In this document: one piece after another, positions 8,373 to 16,656 of the stretch
Numbering within the stretch: the first letter of the stretch is position 1
How the letters are laid out: every line of letters starts with the position of its first letter
From: Actinoplanes flavus
GTDB taxonomy: Bacteria > Actinomycetota > Actinomycetes > Mycobacteriales > Micromonosporaceae
Reading direction: 5' to 3'
Length of the DNA stretch: 64,000 bases
NCBI RefSeq assembly: GCF_017592555.1
Contig: NZ_JAGFNS010000028.1
Coordinates: 62,001-126,000 of the forward strand
Position numbers and translations under genes: made by a program
Notes under the pieces: model-generated
Told to the model about the DNA's origin: nothing
The model's database searches: none
Seen by the model: the letters and a program-made list of their open reading frames with translations, nothing else

Positions 8373-9646
8373 AGCTCGACCCGCAGCAGCGTGGGACCGC
8401 CCACCGGGCTGGCCAGCAGGAGCCGTCCACCGGCCGCCGCCACCCGGTCGGCCAGCCCGGTGAGCCCGGTTCCGGCGGCCGGGTCGGCGCCGCCCCGCCC
8501 GTCGTCCTGGATCTCCAGCACCACCCCGTCGCCGGAGCGGGTCAGGCGCACCTGGGCCGCGGTGGCGCCCGCGTGCCGGGCCACGTTGGTGAGCGCCTCG
8601 GCGGCCACGAAGTAGGCGGTCGTCTCGACCCGCTCCGGCAGCCGGCCGATGGTGTCCGGCGCCTCCACCGTGACCGGCACCGGCGAGCTGGCGGCCAGCT
8701 CCCACAGCGCGGCCGGCAGCCCGACGTCGCTCAGGGTCTGCGGGCGGATCCCGTGGATCAGGTCGCGCAGCACCACCATCAGCTCCTTGGCCTGGTCGTG
8801 GGCCTGGCCGAGCGGCGCGGCGGCGGGGGAGTCCTCGGGCAGGTCCAGCCGGGCCATGCCCAGGTGCAGGGTGAGGCTGGTGAGCCGGTGCTGGGCGCCG
8901 TCGTGCAGGTCCCGTTCGATGCGCTTGCGTTCGGCGTCGAACGCGTCGGCCAGCCGGGCCCGGGACCGCGACACCTCGGTCAGCTGGTCGCGCAGGCCGT
9001 CGCCGCCGCTGCCGAGCAGCCGCCGGGCCAGCGCGCCGTGCGCCGCCGCCAGGCCGCCGATCAGGTAGAGCCAGACCGGGATCAGGACGATCCCGAGCAG
9101 GGTGAACGGGATCGACGCGGGACCGCCGTCGATGGTCACGTCGCCCAGGTTCCACTCGGCCAGCCAGGGGCTGAACAGCAGCGTCGCCTCCAGCGTGAGC
9201 AGCACCCCGGCGAGCACCAGGACCGGCGGGGCGAACAGGGCCAGCACGACGGCGTACAGGACGGCCCGCCAGGTGGACTCGTGCCCGAACAGGGCCAGCG
9301 GGTTGGTGGCGCTGATCCGGTGCGGCGCGGCGAGCGGCCGCGAGTCGATCATCCGGAGCCGCTGCCGTTCCAGAGCGGCCAGCGGCAGCGCCACCAGCGG
9401 GCTGAACGTGGCGATCAGGAGAGCGCCCAGCGCCATCAGGACCATCACCACGAGATTCGGCGTCTCACCGTCGATCAGGTTGCGGCCGGCCACCAACCAC
9501 GGGATCAGCAGCAGCCAGAGGACGAAGGCCAGCGGGAGGACGATCACTCCGGTGATCGACAGGTAGCCGGCCGCCCGCCACGGCCAGGTGGTCCGGAGGT
9601 AACGGCGGTCCCGCAGCGCGGTGGCCAGATGCTCGGCGTTAAACAC
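8369..9646 (-). CDS. Membrane sensor histidine kinase, HisKA_3 type
   Basis: A 425-residue kinase. About four to five hydrophobic segments occupy residues 25-200 with no large extracellular domain, suggesting sensing within or at the membrane. HisKA_3 follows with ERDLHDGAQHRLTSL (phospho-acceptor H248), then an HATPase_c domain (ALTNVARHAGA, IQDDGRGGADP, GTGLTGLADRV). TACCGT lies 6 nt before the GTG start, indicating a leaderless mRNA. The perfect 22-bp palindrome is 57-78 bp upstream of the start, placing it over the likely promoter. Signal unknown. Confidence 0.92.
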   Translation of the reverse strand: MFNAEHLATALRDRRYLRTTWPWRAAGYLSITGVIVLPLAFVLWLLLIPWLVAGRNLIDGETPNLVVMVLMALGALLIATFSPLVALPLAALERQRLRMIDSRPLAAPHRISATNPLALFGHESTWRAVLYAVVLALFAPPVLVLAGVLLTLEATLLFSPWLAEWNLGDVTIDGGPASIPFTLLGIVLIPVWLYLIGGLAAAHGALARRLLGSGGDGLRDQLTEVSRSRARLADAFDAERKRIERDLHDGAQHRLTSLTLHLGMARLDLPEDSPAAAPLGQAHDQAKELMVVLRDLIHGIRPQTLSDVGLPAALWELAASSPVPVTVEAPDTIGRLPERVETTAYFVAAEALTNVARHAGATAAQVRLTRSGDGVVLEIQDDGRGGADPAAGTGLTGLADRVAAAGGRLLLASPVGGPTLLRVEL

Positions 9647-9702
9647 CAGGTCACGGTAGCCAGCGGCGGCTGCCGCGGCCCAGCCGTTCAGACCCCGGTC
9701 CG

Positions 9703-9724
9703 GGGGTATGCCTAGGCATACCCC
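9703..9724. promoter_or_regulatory. Perfect 22-bp palindrome upstream of the two-component operon
   Basis: The half-site GGGGTATGCCT is followed directly by its exact inverse AGGCATACCCC, with no mismatch and no spacer. It spans the last base of the phospholipase D-like gene's stop codon and lies 57-78 bp before the kinase start, about 45 bp upstream of its TACCGT -10. A dimeric regulator site is likely, plausibly for the NarL-type regulator of the same operon. No T-run follows, so a terminator is less likely. Confidence 0.6.
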
Positions 9725-11307
9725 TACCAGGTGCCGGCGCGGCGATCACGCCAGGGCCGTCCGTCCGGGTCATAGATCATCCGGTACGCCGGAAGCGCCC
9801 ACCACCGCTGGTACCACGGCAGCGGGCGCGTCTCGTGGGGGACGAGCCGCCCCGGCGGACGGGGCCCCACCCGCCCGCCGTCGTGCCAGTCCCGCAGCCG
9901 GTCGGCGGCCCCGGTCAGCGCCGCGATCGCGCTCTCCGGGTCCAGCAGGTCCTGGTCGTCCCCGTCGGCCCGGTCGAGGTGCTCGCGCATCAGCGTCAGC
10001 CGCAGGTCGCGGGCGAACCGCCGGGCGCCGTCGCCGAGCCCCGCCGGATCGGCCGGGGCCCGCCCGTCGGCGGTGTCGTCGAGGACCGCGCAGGACAGCT
10101 CGCTGTCGTGGGTCCACGAGCGACGGTTGAAGTTGTCGCTGCCCACGCTGCACCAGACGTCGTCGATGACGCAGACCTTGGCGTGCACGTAGATCGGGGT
10201 GCCGTCGTGGTTCTCCAGGTCGAAGACGTGCACCCGGTCGCCGCCGGCCCGTCTGCACAGCTCGATGGCCTGCTGCCGGCCCACCTGGTTGGGCGGCAGC
10301 GCGAACCTGCCGTCCACGTCCGGGTGCCGGGGCACCACGGCGACCAGGTGCAGGTCCGGGTTGTCGCGCATCGCCTCGGCGAACAGCTGGGCCACCTCGG
10401 TGGACCACAGGTACTGGTCCTCCAGGTAGACGATCCGGCGGGCCCGCTTGATCGCCTTCGTGTAGCCGCGGGCCACGCTGCGTTCGCCCAGTTTCGCGAA
10501 GCCGTACGGTGGGCGCATCGCCGGATAGGTGCGCAGCACCTGCACGGTGTGCGGGCCGCACTCCGGCGGGTCGGGCGGCGGGTCCGGCAGCGGATCGGGG
10601 CTCATGTCCTCGTGGCGCAGCCGGTCGGTGAGGGTGGCGACGGGCCCGTCCTGGTCGAGCGGCACCCGGTCGGTCCAGCGTTCCCGGAACGAGCGGTCGA
10701 GCGTGCCGACGACCGGGCCGCGCAACGCCAGCTGCACGTCGTGCCAGGGCGGGTTCGGCCCGTACGCGGACGCCATCCGCACCGCCTGCGGATCGCCGTG
10801 ATGCCGGGCGTCGTCGCGGCGGCTGTGGCACAGGTCGATCCCGCCGGCGAAGGCGATGTCCCGTTCCGGCCGGCCCGGGTGCCGCAGCACCACGAGCTTC
10901 TGGTGGTGCGACCCGCCCCGGCGGACCCGCTGGTCGAGCAGCACCTCGCCGCCGGCCGCCTCGATCTCGTCGCTCAGCGTCCGGTTCTCCTCCTCGCTGT
11001 ACGCGAACCGGTCCAGGTGGGAGCGCCAGAGCAGCCCCTTCACCAGGACACCGCGCTTGGCGGCGGCCGCGAACACCCCGGCGATCGTGGGCCCGCCGTC
11101 GCGGACCCGCTCGTCCGGGTCGCCGCGCCAGTCGGTGAAGAACAGGTGATCACCGGGCTCCAGCGCCTCGACTTCGGTCACCAGCCGATCGAAGTAATTT
11201 TGCCCGTGAATGAGTGGCTCGACCGTGTTTCCAGTGTTCCATATGGGTATGGAGGTGTCCGGGTTGCCGCGTTCGGCAACGGTCAGGAGCCATTCCTGCG
11301 GCGGCAC
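9724..11307 (-). CDS. Phospholipase D-family protein
   Basis: A 527-residue cytosolic protein with two HxKxxxxD-type motifs. The first, HHQKLVVLRHPGRPERDIAF, lies at about residues 135-155. The second, YVHAKVCVIDDVWCSVGSDN, lies at about residues 373-392. Both are followed by the G-(S/G)-x-(N/D) strand and appear catalytically complete. A proline-rich linker (DPLPDPPPDPP) separates the halves. The family includes phospholipases, cardiolipin synthases and phosphodiesterases; the substrate is not readable here. It is the upstream neighbour of the two-component operon on the same strand, separated by the palindrome. Confidence 0.88.
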   Translation of the reverse strand: MPPQEWLLTVAERGNPDTSIPIWNTGNTVEPLIHGQNYFDRLVTEVEALEPGDHLFFTDWRGDPDERVRDGGPTIAGVFAAAAKRGVLVKGLLWRSHLDRFAYSEEENRTLSDEIEAAGGEVLLDQRVRRGGSHHQKLVVLRHPGRPERDIAFAGGIDLCHSRRDDARHHGDPQAVRMASAYGPNPPWHDVQLALRGPVVGTLDRSFRERWTDRVPLDQDGPVATLTDRLRHEDMSPDPLPDPPPDPPECGPHTVQVLRTYPAMRPPYGFAKLGERSVARGYTKAIKRARRIVYLEDQYLWSTEVAQLFAEAMRDNPDLHLVAVVPRHPDVDGRFALPPNQVGRQQAIELCRRAGGDRVHVFDLENHDGTPIYVHAKVCVIDDVWCSVGSDNFNRRSWTHDSELSCAVLDDTADGRAPADPAGLGDGARRFARDLRLTLMREHLDRADGDDQDLLDPESAIAALTGAADRLRDWHDGGRVGPRPPGRLVPHETRPLPWYQRWWALPAYRMIYDPDGRPWRDRRAGTW

Positions 11308-11405
11308 TGCAACCCCTTCGAGGTCGACGACGCCCTCACCGTAAGCCTCCCGACCGCCGCCCGCACGCGGAGCGGTGCCCCCGACCCCCGCCGAGGAGTG
11401 GAATC

Positions 11406-11531
11406 ATGAGCAGCGAGCCCCTGACCGCGACACCGGTGACCGAGGCCCCCGACACCGCCGAGACCGGACTGCTCATCGCGGTCCTGCTGCTGGTGGTGCT
11501 GGGCACTACCGCGATGCTGATGATGTCCTGA
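11406..11531 (+). CDS. 41-residue single-span membrane protein
   Basis: An ATG preceded by GAGGAGTGG opens a 41-residue protein. A polar Thr/Glu/Pro-rich half (SSEPLTATPVTEAPDTAE) is followed by one strongly hydrophobic helix (GLLIAVLLLVVLGTTAMLMM) ending at Ser. The good Shine-Dalgarno and abrupt switch from polar to hydrophobic argue for a real protein. The last 26 bases overlap the convergent methyltransferase gene. Function unknown. Confidence 0.6.
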   Translation: MSSEPLTATPVTEAPDTAETGLLIAVLLLVVLGTTAMLMMS

Positions 11532-12171
11532 CCGACAGCACCGTCGGGATCGGCGAACCGCCCTCGCTGAACCCGCGCAACTCCAGTCCCGCCGCCAGGA
11601 ACGCGTTCAGCAACCCCGCCAGGGGCCAGTGACTGGCGCCGACCTTCGCCCGTACCCCCTGATCGGTCCAGGAGGTCTTGGTCCAGTGGCCGTCCAGATA
11701 ACCCGGCCGAACGACCACCGCGGTCTGATCGCCGCGGTCGGCGAAGCCGCCGCAGAAAGCCGGATGCACCCCGACGTGGACGAACGTGCCGCCGGGGCGC
11801 AGCACCCGGGCCACCTCACCCAGCACCGCCGGATAGGCCGGCATGTCGGTGTGCGCCATCACCGTGACCACCGCGTCCAGCGCGGCGTCGCGGAACGGCA
11901 ACCGGGCGGCGTCCGCCCGGGCCACCGGCAGCCGGCCCCCGGCGTAACCGAGCATGCCCGCCGACAGATCCACCCCGAACGGCGTCCAGCCCAGCTCGCG
12001 GATCTGCGCCGCGTGTGCGCCGGTGCCGCAGCCGATCTCCAGGCACCGGCCGTGGCCCGGGCCGAGCTGCTCGGCGATCGCACGCCGGATGCCGAGCGGG
12101 TCACCGGGTGTGGTCGTCGGCAGGAACTCGGTCTCGTACCAGTCGGCGATCTCGTCGTAGGCCGCCCGCAT
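11506..12171 (-). CDS. Class I SAM-dependent methyltransferase
   Basis: A 221-residue methyltransferase of the Methyltransf_11 type. Motif I is CLEIGCGTGAHAAQIRELG (about residues 43-61), followed by PFGVDLSAGML, LPFRDAALDAVVTVMAHTD and VARVLRPGGTFVHVGVHP. The start ATG lies two bases after the stop of the aminopeptidase gene, so the two form an operon. An upstream in-frame extension would run through the aminopeptidase end and is rejected. Substrate unknown. Confidence 0.85.
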   Translation of the reverse strand: MRAAYDEIADWYETEFLPTTTPGDPLGIRRAIAEQLGPGHGRCLEIGCGTGAHAAQIRELGWTPFGVDLSAGMLGYAGGRLPVARADAARLPFRDAALDAVVTVMAHTDMPAYPAVLGEVARVLRPGGTFVHVGVHPAFCGGFADRGDQTAVVVRPGYLDGHWTKTSWTDQGVRAKVGASHWPLAGLLNAFLAAGLELRGFSEGGSPIPTVLSVRTSSASR

Positions 12172-12173
12172 CG

Positions 12174-13370
12174 TCAGAGGACCCACGCGTCGTCGCGGAT
12201 GATGTCGACGGTGCCCTTCGGGCCGGTGCCGGTCACCGTGATGCCCTCGCCGCCGATCACCACGTCGGTGTGCACGGCCGACGTGTTCAGGCCCAGCGCC
12301 TCCCGCCGCTCCACCGGCAGCTCCCGGGCGCCCGGCACCGAGAACGGGAAACTCGCGCCCCAGGCCACGTGACACGCGGCGTTCTCGTCGAAGAGCGTGT
12401 TGTGGAAGACGATGCCCGCCCTGGCGATCCGGCTGTCCGAGTCCACCAGGGACACCTCACCCAGGTAGCGGGCGCCGTCGTCGGTCTCCAGCTGGGCCTC
12501 CACCGCGTCCGCGCCGGAGTCCGCCGACACCGCCGTGATCCGGCCCGCCGCGAACTCCAGCCGCAGCCCGAGCACCAGCCGGCCGTTCAGCACCAGCGGC
12601 TTCGTCACCCGCAGCACACCCTCGGCGGTCCGCCGGTCCGGGCTGGTGAACACCTCCTCGGTGGGGATGTTCGGCATGTACGGGACACCGTCGTCGTCGA
12701 TCAGCCCGCCACCGGTCCAGCGGCAGCCGGGGATCAGGCCGACCGTGAGATCGGTGCCGCCTCCCGCGTACCGGATCGAGGTCAGCTCCAGAGCGTCCAG
12801 CGCGGCACCCCGCTCGGCCAGCGTCGCGGCCCGCGCCCGCCAGGCCGCCACCGGATCGGGGGCGTCCAGGCGCATGGCGGTGGCCACCGCCTCCCACAGC
12901 CGCTCCACATCCGGCTCGCCGAAGACCTGGGTGGCCCAGCCGGGATTCGGCGCGCCCACCGCGGTCCAGCGCAGGCGGCCCAGCACCGTCTCCCGCAGCA
13001 GCGCGGTCTCCTCGGCGGGGAACGCCGCCGCCTTCACCGGGTCGGCGCCGTCCAGCAGATGCGGGTCCGGGTCACCGAGCAGGGCGATCGAGGCGATGCC
13101 CTGCTCGGACCACTCCCGGACGCGCTGCAACGCCCAGCCGCGACTGGTGGTCAGCGTCTCCAGACTGGCGTGGTCGACGGCGGACCGGCGCATCGGGCCG
13201 TCCGTCCAGAGCGGTTCCACCCAGGCGGCCCCGGCGGCATACGCGGCGGCCACCACCGCCCTGGCGATCTCCAGGTGCGCGGTGTCCGTACGGAGAATGA
13301 CTCCCTGCCCGGGCTGGATGTTCACCCCAGCCCGGACCACGACGTCGGCGAAACGCTCGATCCGGTCCAT
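12174..13370 (-). CDS. Aminopeptidase, M29 family
   Basis: A 398-residue metallo-aminopeptidase of the thermophilic AmpS/PepS type. Conserved metal and active-site blocks are seen in NIPTEEVFTSPDR, LGEVSLVDSDSRI, NTLFDENAACHVAWG and NTSAVHTDVVIG, in family order. Length fits the family. It releases N-terminal residues from peptides in the cytosol using a two-metal centre. TAGGCT followed by 7 nt and then ATG suggests a leaderless message. The methyltransferase gene follows by 2 bp. Confidence 0.93.
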   Translation of the reverse strand: MDRIERFADVVVRAGVNIQPGQGVILRTDTAHLEIARAVVAAAYAAGAAWVEPLWTDGPMRRSAVDHASLETLTTSRGWALQRVREWSEQGIASIALLGDPDPHLLDGADPVKAAAFPAEETALLRETVLGRLRWTAVGAPNPGWATQVFGEPDVERLWEAVATAMRLDAPDPVAAWRARAATLAERGAALDALELTSIRYAGGGTDLTVGLIPGCRWTGGGLIDDDGVPYMPNIPTEEVFTSPDRRTAEGVLRVTKPLVLNGRLVLGLRLEFAAGRITAVSADSGADAVEAQLETDDGARYLGEVSLVDSDSRIARAGIVFHNTLFDENAACHVAWGASFPFSVPGARELPVERREALGLNTSAVHTDVVIGGEGITVTGTGPKGTVDIIRDDAWVL

Positions 13371-13384
13371 GCCGGTCAGCCTAA

Positions 13385-14332
13385 TCAGTCCGTGTGGGGT
13401 ACGCGTGCCGCCGGAACGACACCGAGGCGGCCCTTCTGGAAGTCCTCGAACGCCTGCTTCAGCTCCTCACGGGTGTTCATCACGAACGGTCCGTAGTGGG
13501 CGATCGGCTCCCGGATCGGCTGCCCACCCATGATGAACAGGTCCAGCTCGGTCTTCGCCTCCACCCGGACCGCCTCGCCCGGACCGTGCGTGGCGAGCTG
13601 GCCGAGCCGGATCGGGCGCAGGTCGGCGCCCACCCAGCCCTCGCCGGACAGCGCGTAGACCAGCGCGTTGTAATCGGTCTGCCAGGGCAGGTCGAGCCGC
13701 GAACCGGGTTGCATCGTGACGTGCGCCAGGTTGATCGGGGTGAAGGTGCTGCCCGGGCCCCTCTGCCCGGCGATCTCCCCGGCGATCACCCGGATCAGCG
13801 CGCCACCGTCCGGTGTGGTCAGAAGGGCGGCCGCCCCACCCCGGATGTCCTGATACTTCGGGTCGATCATCTTCGCGGCGCGCGGCAGGTTCACCCACAA
13901 CTGCAATCCGTGGAACAGGCCGCCACTGACCACCAGATGCTCCGGCGGCGCCTCGATGTGCAGGATTCCCGACCCGGCGGTCATCCACTGGGTGTCGCTG
14001 TTGGAGATCGAACCGCCGCCGCCGAGCGAGTCCTGGTGATCCATGATCCCGTCGATCATGTAGGTCACCGTCTCGAAACCGCGGTGCGGATGCCACGGTG
14101 TGCCCTTCGGCTCGCCCGGGGCGTAGTCGACCTCGCCCATCTGGTCGAGGTGGATGAACGGGTCCAGCTCGCTGAGCGGGACGCCGGCGAAGGCCCGGCG
14201 CACCGGGAACCCCTCACCCTCGTAGCCCTGCGGGGCGGTGGTCAGCCGGCGGACCGAACGGATCTCGGTCATCGCGTCGAGTTTCGGCAGGCGGGGCAGG
14301 ACGAGGACGTCGTCGACGGTGATGGCGGGCAT
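13385..14332 (-). CDS. Pirin family protein
   Basis: A 315-residue bicupin. The N-terminal metal site is seen in WHPHRGFETVTYMIDG (H81, H83) and ILHIEAPPEH, the usual His/Glu ligands of pirins. The C-terminal pirin domain includes PIREPIAHYGPFVMNT. Bacterial pirins include quercetinase-like dioxygenases and redox-linked regulators; which applies here is not visible. It lies 3 bp behind the MarR gene, so both are one transcript under MarR control. Confidence 0.92.
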   Translation of the reverse strand: MPAITVDDVLVLPRLPKLDAMTEIRSVRRLTTAPQGYEGEGFPVRRAFAGVPLSELDPFIHLDQMGEVDYAPGEPKGTPWHPHRGFETVTYMIDGIMDHQDSLGGGGSISNSDTQWMTAGSGILHIEAPPEHLVVSGGLFHGLQLWVNLPRAAKMIDPKYQDIRGGAAALLTTPDGGALIRVIAGEIAGQRGPGSTFTPINLAHVTMQPGSRLDLPWQTDYNALVYALSGEGWVGADLRPIRLGQLATHGPGEAVRVEAKTELDLFIMGGQPIREPIAHYGPFVMNTREELKQAFEDFQKGRLGVVPAARVPHTD

Positions 14333-14335
14333 GGC

Positions 14336-14776
14336 TCAGACCTCTCTGATCTTGGCGAAGACGCGGCCGATCACGGCCAGCTCCTCGTCGTCCAGGTGAT
14401 CGATGAAGCTCTTGCGGACGGTCTCCAGGTGGGCCGGGGCGGCCTCGCGCAGCGCGGTCAGGCCCTCGTCGGTGAGCACGGCCTCCTGGCCGCGGCCGTC
14501 GTCGGGACAGCTCTCCTTGCGCACCAGGCCCCGCTTGATCATGGAGCTGATCTGGTACGTGATCCGGCTCGGCGACAGCACCAGGCGGCTGGCCAGCTCG
14601 CCCATCCGGATCCGGCGGCCGGGGGCGTCGGCCAGGGCGACCAGGACGTGGTAGTCGTTCATGCTCAGGCCGGTGGCGGCGCGCAACTCGTCCTCGAGGC
14701 GGGTGTGCAGGGCCCACGAGCTCTCGATGAAGGTGCGCCAGTGCGCCAGCTGGGTCGCGGTCAACGGTTCGGCCAT
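14336..14776 (-). CDS. MarR-family transcriptional regulator
   Basis: A 146-residue winged-helix regulator. The wHTH core is MNDYHVLVALADAPGRRIRMGELASRLVLSPSRITYQISSM (broken across about residues 40-80), with the wing around LVRKESCPDDGRGQEAVLT. It is probably an autorepressor of the marR-pirin transcript. Its predicted promoter (TTGAAG, 17 bp, TACGGT, then 7 nt to ATG) is overlaid by two identical 14-bp repeats at 14793-14820. The mRNA is likely leaderless. Confidence 0.93.
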   Translation of the reverse strand: MAEPLTATQLAHWRTFIESSWALHTRLEDELRAATGLSMNDYHVLVALADAPGRRIRMGELASRLVLSPSRITYQISSMIKRGLVRKESCPDDGRGQEAVLTDEGLTALREAAPAHLETVRKSFIDHLDDEELAVIGRVFAKIREV

Positions 14777-14783
14777 GCGCTGA

Positions 14784-14820
14784 ACCGTACTCCTTCAAAT
14801 CTGAAACTTCAAATCTGAAA
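14784..14820 (-). promoter_or_regulatory. marR promoter with tandem MarR operators
   Basis: Two exact head-to-tail copies of CTTCAAATCTGAAA occupy 14793-14806 and 14807-14820. Each contains the dyad TTCA-N4-TGAA. On the minus strand they cover the -35 (TTGAAG, 14807-14812) and the spacer. The -10 (TACGGT) is at 14784-14789, 7 nt before the marR ATG. They also lie 15-40 bp upstream of the divergent GNAT -10 (TAGGGT, 14835-14840), so one regulator could control both directions. Confidence 0.65.
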
Positions 14821-14846
14821 GACCAGGACCCGATTAGGGTACGGAC

Positions 14847-15311
14847 GTGATGACTCGCCAAGCCACCCCCGACGACGCCGACGAACTGGTCCTGCTGCGG
14901 GCCGTCCTGTTGCGGACCATGGACCGCGGCGACTGGAACGACGACTGGCGGGCACCCGCCCGGAAAACCCTGGTCAGTCGCCTGGGTGCGGCCGAGCCGA
15001 CACTGGCCGCCTTCGTCGTCGAGCGGCCGGAGGGCGGCGGACTCGCGGCCTGCGCCGTGGGCACGATCGAGGAACGGCTCGGCCACCCGCACAACCCGGA
15101 CGGCCGCGTCGGATACGTGTTCAACGTCGCCACCCACCCGGACATGCGACGGCGCGGCTACTCCCGGGCGTGCGTGGAGGCACTGCTGCGGTGGTACCGC
15201 GACCGGGGCATCCACTCCGTGCACCTGATGGCGTCGCCGGACGGCGAGCCCCTCTACACCTCGCTGGGCTTCACCCGCGCGTCCGATCCGGCGATGCGGG
15301 CGCGGCTGTGA
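14847..15311 (+). CDS. GNAT N-acetyltransferase
   Basis: A 154-residue acetyltransferase of unknown substrate. The acetyl-CoA pyrophosphate loop is seen in VATHPDMRRRGYSRACVEALL. The C-terminal strand-helix is HLMASPDGEPLYTSLGFTR. Tandem start codons GTG-ATG begin at 14847; TAGGGT lies 6 nt before the GTG, so a leaderless start at GTG is favoured. The gene is divergent from marR and shares its operator region. Its stop overlaps the next GNAT's GTG by four bases. Confidence 0.88.
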   Translation: MMTRQATPDDADELVLLRAVLLRTMDRGDWNDDWRAPARKTLVSRLGAAEPTLAAFVVERPEGGGLAACAVGTIEERLGHPHNPDGRVGYVFNVATHPDMRRRGYSRACVEALLRWYRDRGIHSVHLMASPDGEPLYTSLGFTRASDPAMRARL

Positions 15312-15823
15312 CCGGTCTGCGGACCGCCCGCCTTCGGCTGCGGCCTTTCGAGCCCGGGGACGTCACGGCCGTCCACGCCTACGCCGGGGACCCGGAAGTG
15401 GTCCGGTTCATGCATTGGGGACCGAACCGGCCGGCCGAGACGGCGACCTTCGTCGCGGAGTCGGTGGACCCGCCCGCGGGCGTGCACCCGTTCGCCGTCG
15501 AGCGCGACGGAGAACTGATCGGGGCCGTCGAACTGCGGACCACCTCGGCCGCCCACCGGCGCGGCGAGTTCGGCTACGTCCTGGCCCGGCACGCCTGGGG
15601 CCGGGGTTACGCCACCGAGGCGGCCGCCGCCGTGCTCGCCTACGCCTTCGACCTCGGCCTGCACCGGGTCGCCGCCACGTGCGACCCGGCCAACGTGGCC
15701 TCCCGTCGCGTCCTGGAGAAGATCGGCCTGCGGTACGAGGGCCACCTCCACGACTACCTGCACATCCGGGGCGAGTGGCGGGACCGCCTGCTCTTCGCCG
15801 CTACCCGGCCGCGGGCGACTTGA
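15308..15823 (+). CDS. RimJ/RimL-type GNAT acetyltransferase
   Basis: A 171-residue protein with the typical opening of ribosomal-protein-acetyltransferase relatives: LRTARLRLRPFEPGDV, then FGYVLARHAWGRGYATEAAA (acetyl-CoA loop) and NVASRRVLEKIGLRYEG. Such enzymes acetylate N-termini or small molecules, and the target cannot be assigned. GTG start overlaps the previous stop (GTGA), so it is co-translated with the first GNAT. The 3' end overlaps the convergent Clp-N gene by 23 bp. Confidence 0.88.
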   Translation: MTGLRTARLRLRPFEPGDVTAVHAYAGDPEVVRFMHWGPNRPAETATFVAESVDPPAGVHPFAVERDGELIGAVELRTTSAAHRRGEFGYVLARHAWGRGYATEAAAAVLAYAFDLGLHRVAATCDPANVASRRVLEKIGLRYEGHLHDYLHIRGEWRDRLLFAATRPRAT

Positions 15824-16415
15824 GCGCGTCGGTGAGGGCGGTCCGGAGCTCGCCGAAGTCGACGTCGAACTCGGTCAGGATCAGCATGGCCAGGCCCTGA
15901 CCCTCGCGGAGCAGGCCGAGCATGATGTGCTCCGGCGCGATGAAGTTGTGCTTCAGCCGGATGGCCTCGCGCAACGACAGCTCCAGCACCTTCTTGTTGC
16001 GCGGCGAGAACGGCTTGTGCCCGGTCGTCACCGAGGAGAACCGCCCGAAGATCCCCCTCTTCTTCGGGGCCGGCCGGGGCAGGCGCAGCGCACCGGCCCC
16101 GAAGTTCTCCTCGATGGCGGCGCGGACCGCCTCCAGGTCGATGCCGATCGCCTTCAGGGCGGCGGCGTCCTCGGCGTCCCGGTCGGCGATGGCGGTGGCC
16201 TCGCTCCGGTCGCCGACGTGCCTGATGATCGCCGCCCGGACCGAGGCCTGGTCGACCCCGGCGGCACGCAACGCCACGCGGGCCGTGTCGTTCTCCCCGG
16301 CGAGCAGGCTCAGCAGGGTGTGCTCGGTGCCGATCGTCTCGTGGCCCAGCTCGCGGGCCTGCTCCTGGGCGCCGACGACCACGGCGCGGGCGTCCTTGGT
16401 GAATCGCTCGAACAT
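15801..16415 (-). CDS. Clp N-terminal domain protein (stand-alone)
   Basis: A 204-residue protein built from two Clp-N (ClpA/ClpC adaptor/substrate-binding) halves and nothing else: MFERFTKDARAVVVGAQEQA...IGTEHTLLSLL at the start and FSPRNKKVLELSLREA...FIAPEHIMLGLL in the second half. There is no AAA+ ATPase module (no Walker A). A basic linker (PKKRGIFGRF) lies between the halves. It may modulate ClpC-type unfoldases or bind their substrates. It follows the small HTH gene by one base and should be co-regulated with it. Confidence 0.9.
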   Translation of the reverse strand: MFERFTKDARAVVVGAQEQARELGHETIGTEHTLLSLLAGENDTARVALRAAGVDQASVRAAIIRHVGDRSEATAIADRDAEDAAALKAIGIDLEAVRAAIEENFGAGALRLPRPAPKKRGIFGRFSSVTTGHKPFSPRNKKVLELSLREAIRLKHNFIAPEHIMLGLLREGQGLAMLILTEFDVDFGELRTALTDALKSPAAG

Positions 16416-16416
16416 C

Positions 16417-16653
16417 TCAGCCCTCCCGTGGATCCGGCATCGGCATCAGCTTGGCGTGCTTCTTGTGCACGCCCTGGCGGGTCACCTCTAGCGCGTCGGC
16501 GATCTCCTGCCAGGACCAGCCCTTGGCGCGGGCATTCGCCACCTGGAGGCGCTCCAGGCCCTCCAGGAGGCGGCGCAGCGCCACCACCGCGCGCAGCCCG
16601 GCCCGTGGGTCGGCGCTGCTCGCGGCGGCGGCGAGGTCGGTTGCCTCAGTCAT
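16417..16653 (-). CDS. Small HTH protein paired with Clp-N gene
   Basis: A 78-residue protein whose C-terminal half is a helix-turn-helix, KGWSWQEIADALEVTRQGVHKKH. The N-terminal half is a helical probable dimerisation segment. It is the first gene of the HTH/Clp-N operon. The promoter immediately upstream (TTGACA-N17-TAGGTT) directs a leaderless transcript and is bracketed by two GTCAAC-N4-GTTGAC sites. Autorepression by this protein is the simplest reading. Confidence 0.85.
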   Translation of the reverse strand: MTEATDLAAAASSADPRAGLRAVVALRRLLEGLERLQVANARAKGWSWQEIADALEVTRQGVHKKHAKLMPMPDPREG

Positions 16654-16656
16654 GCC

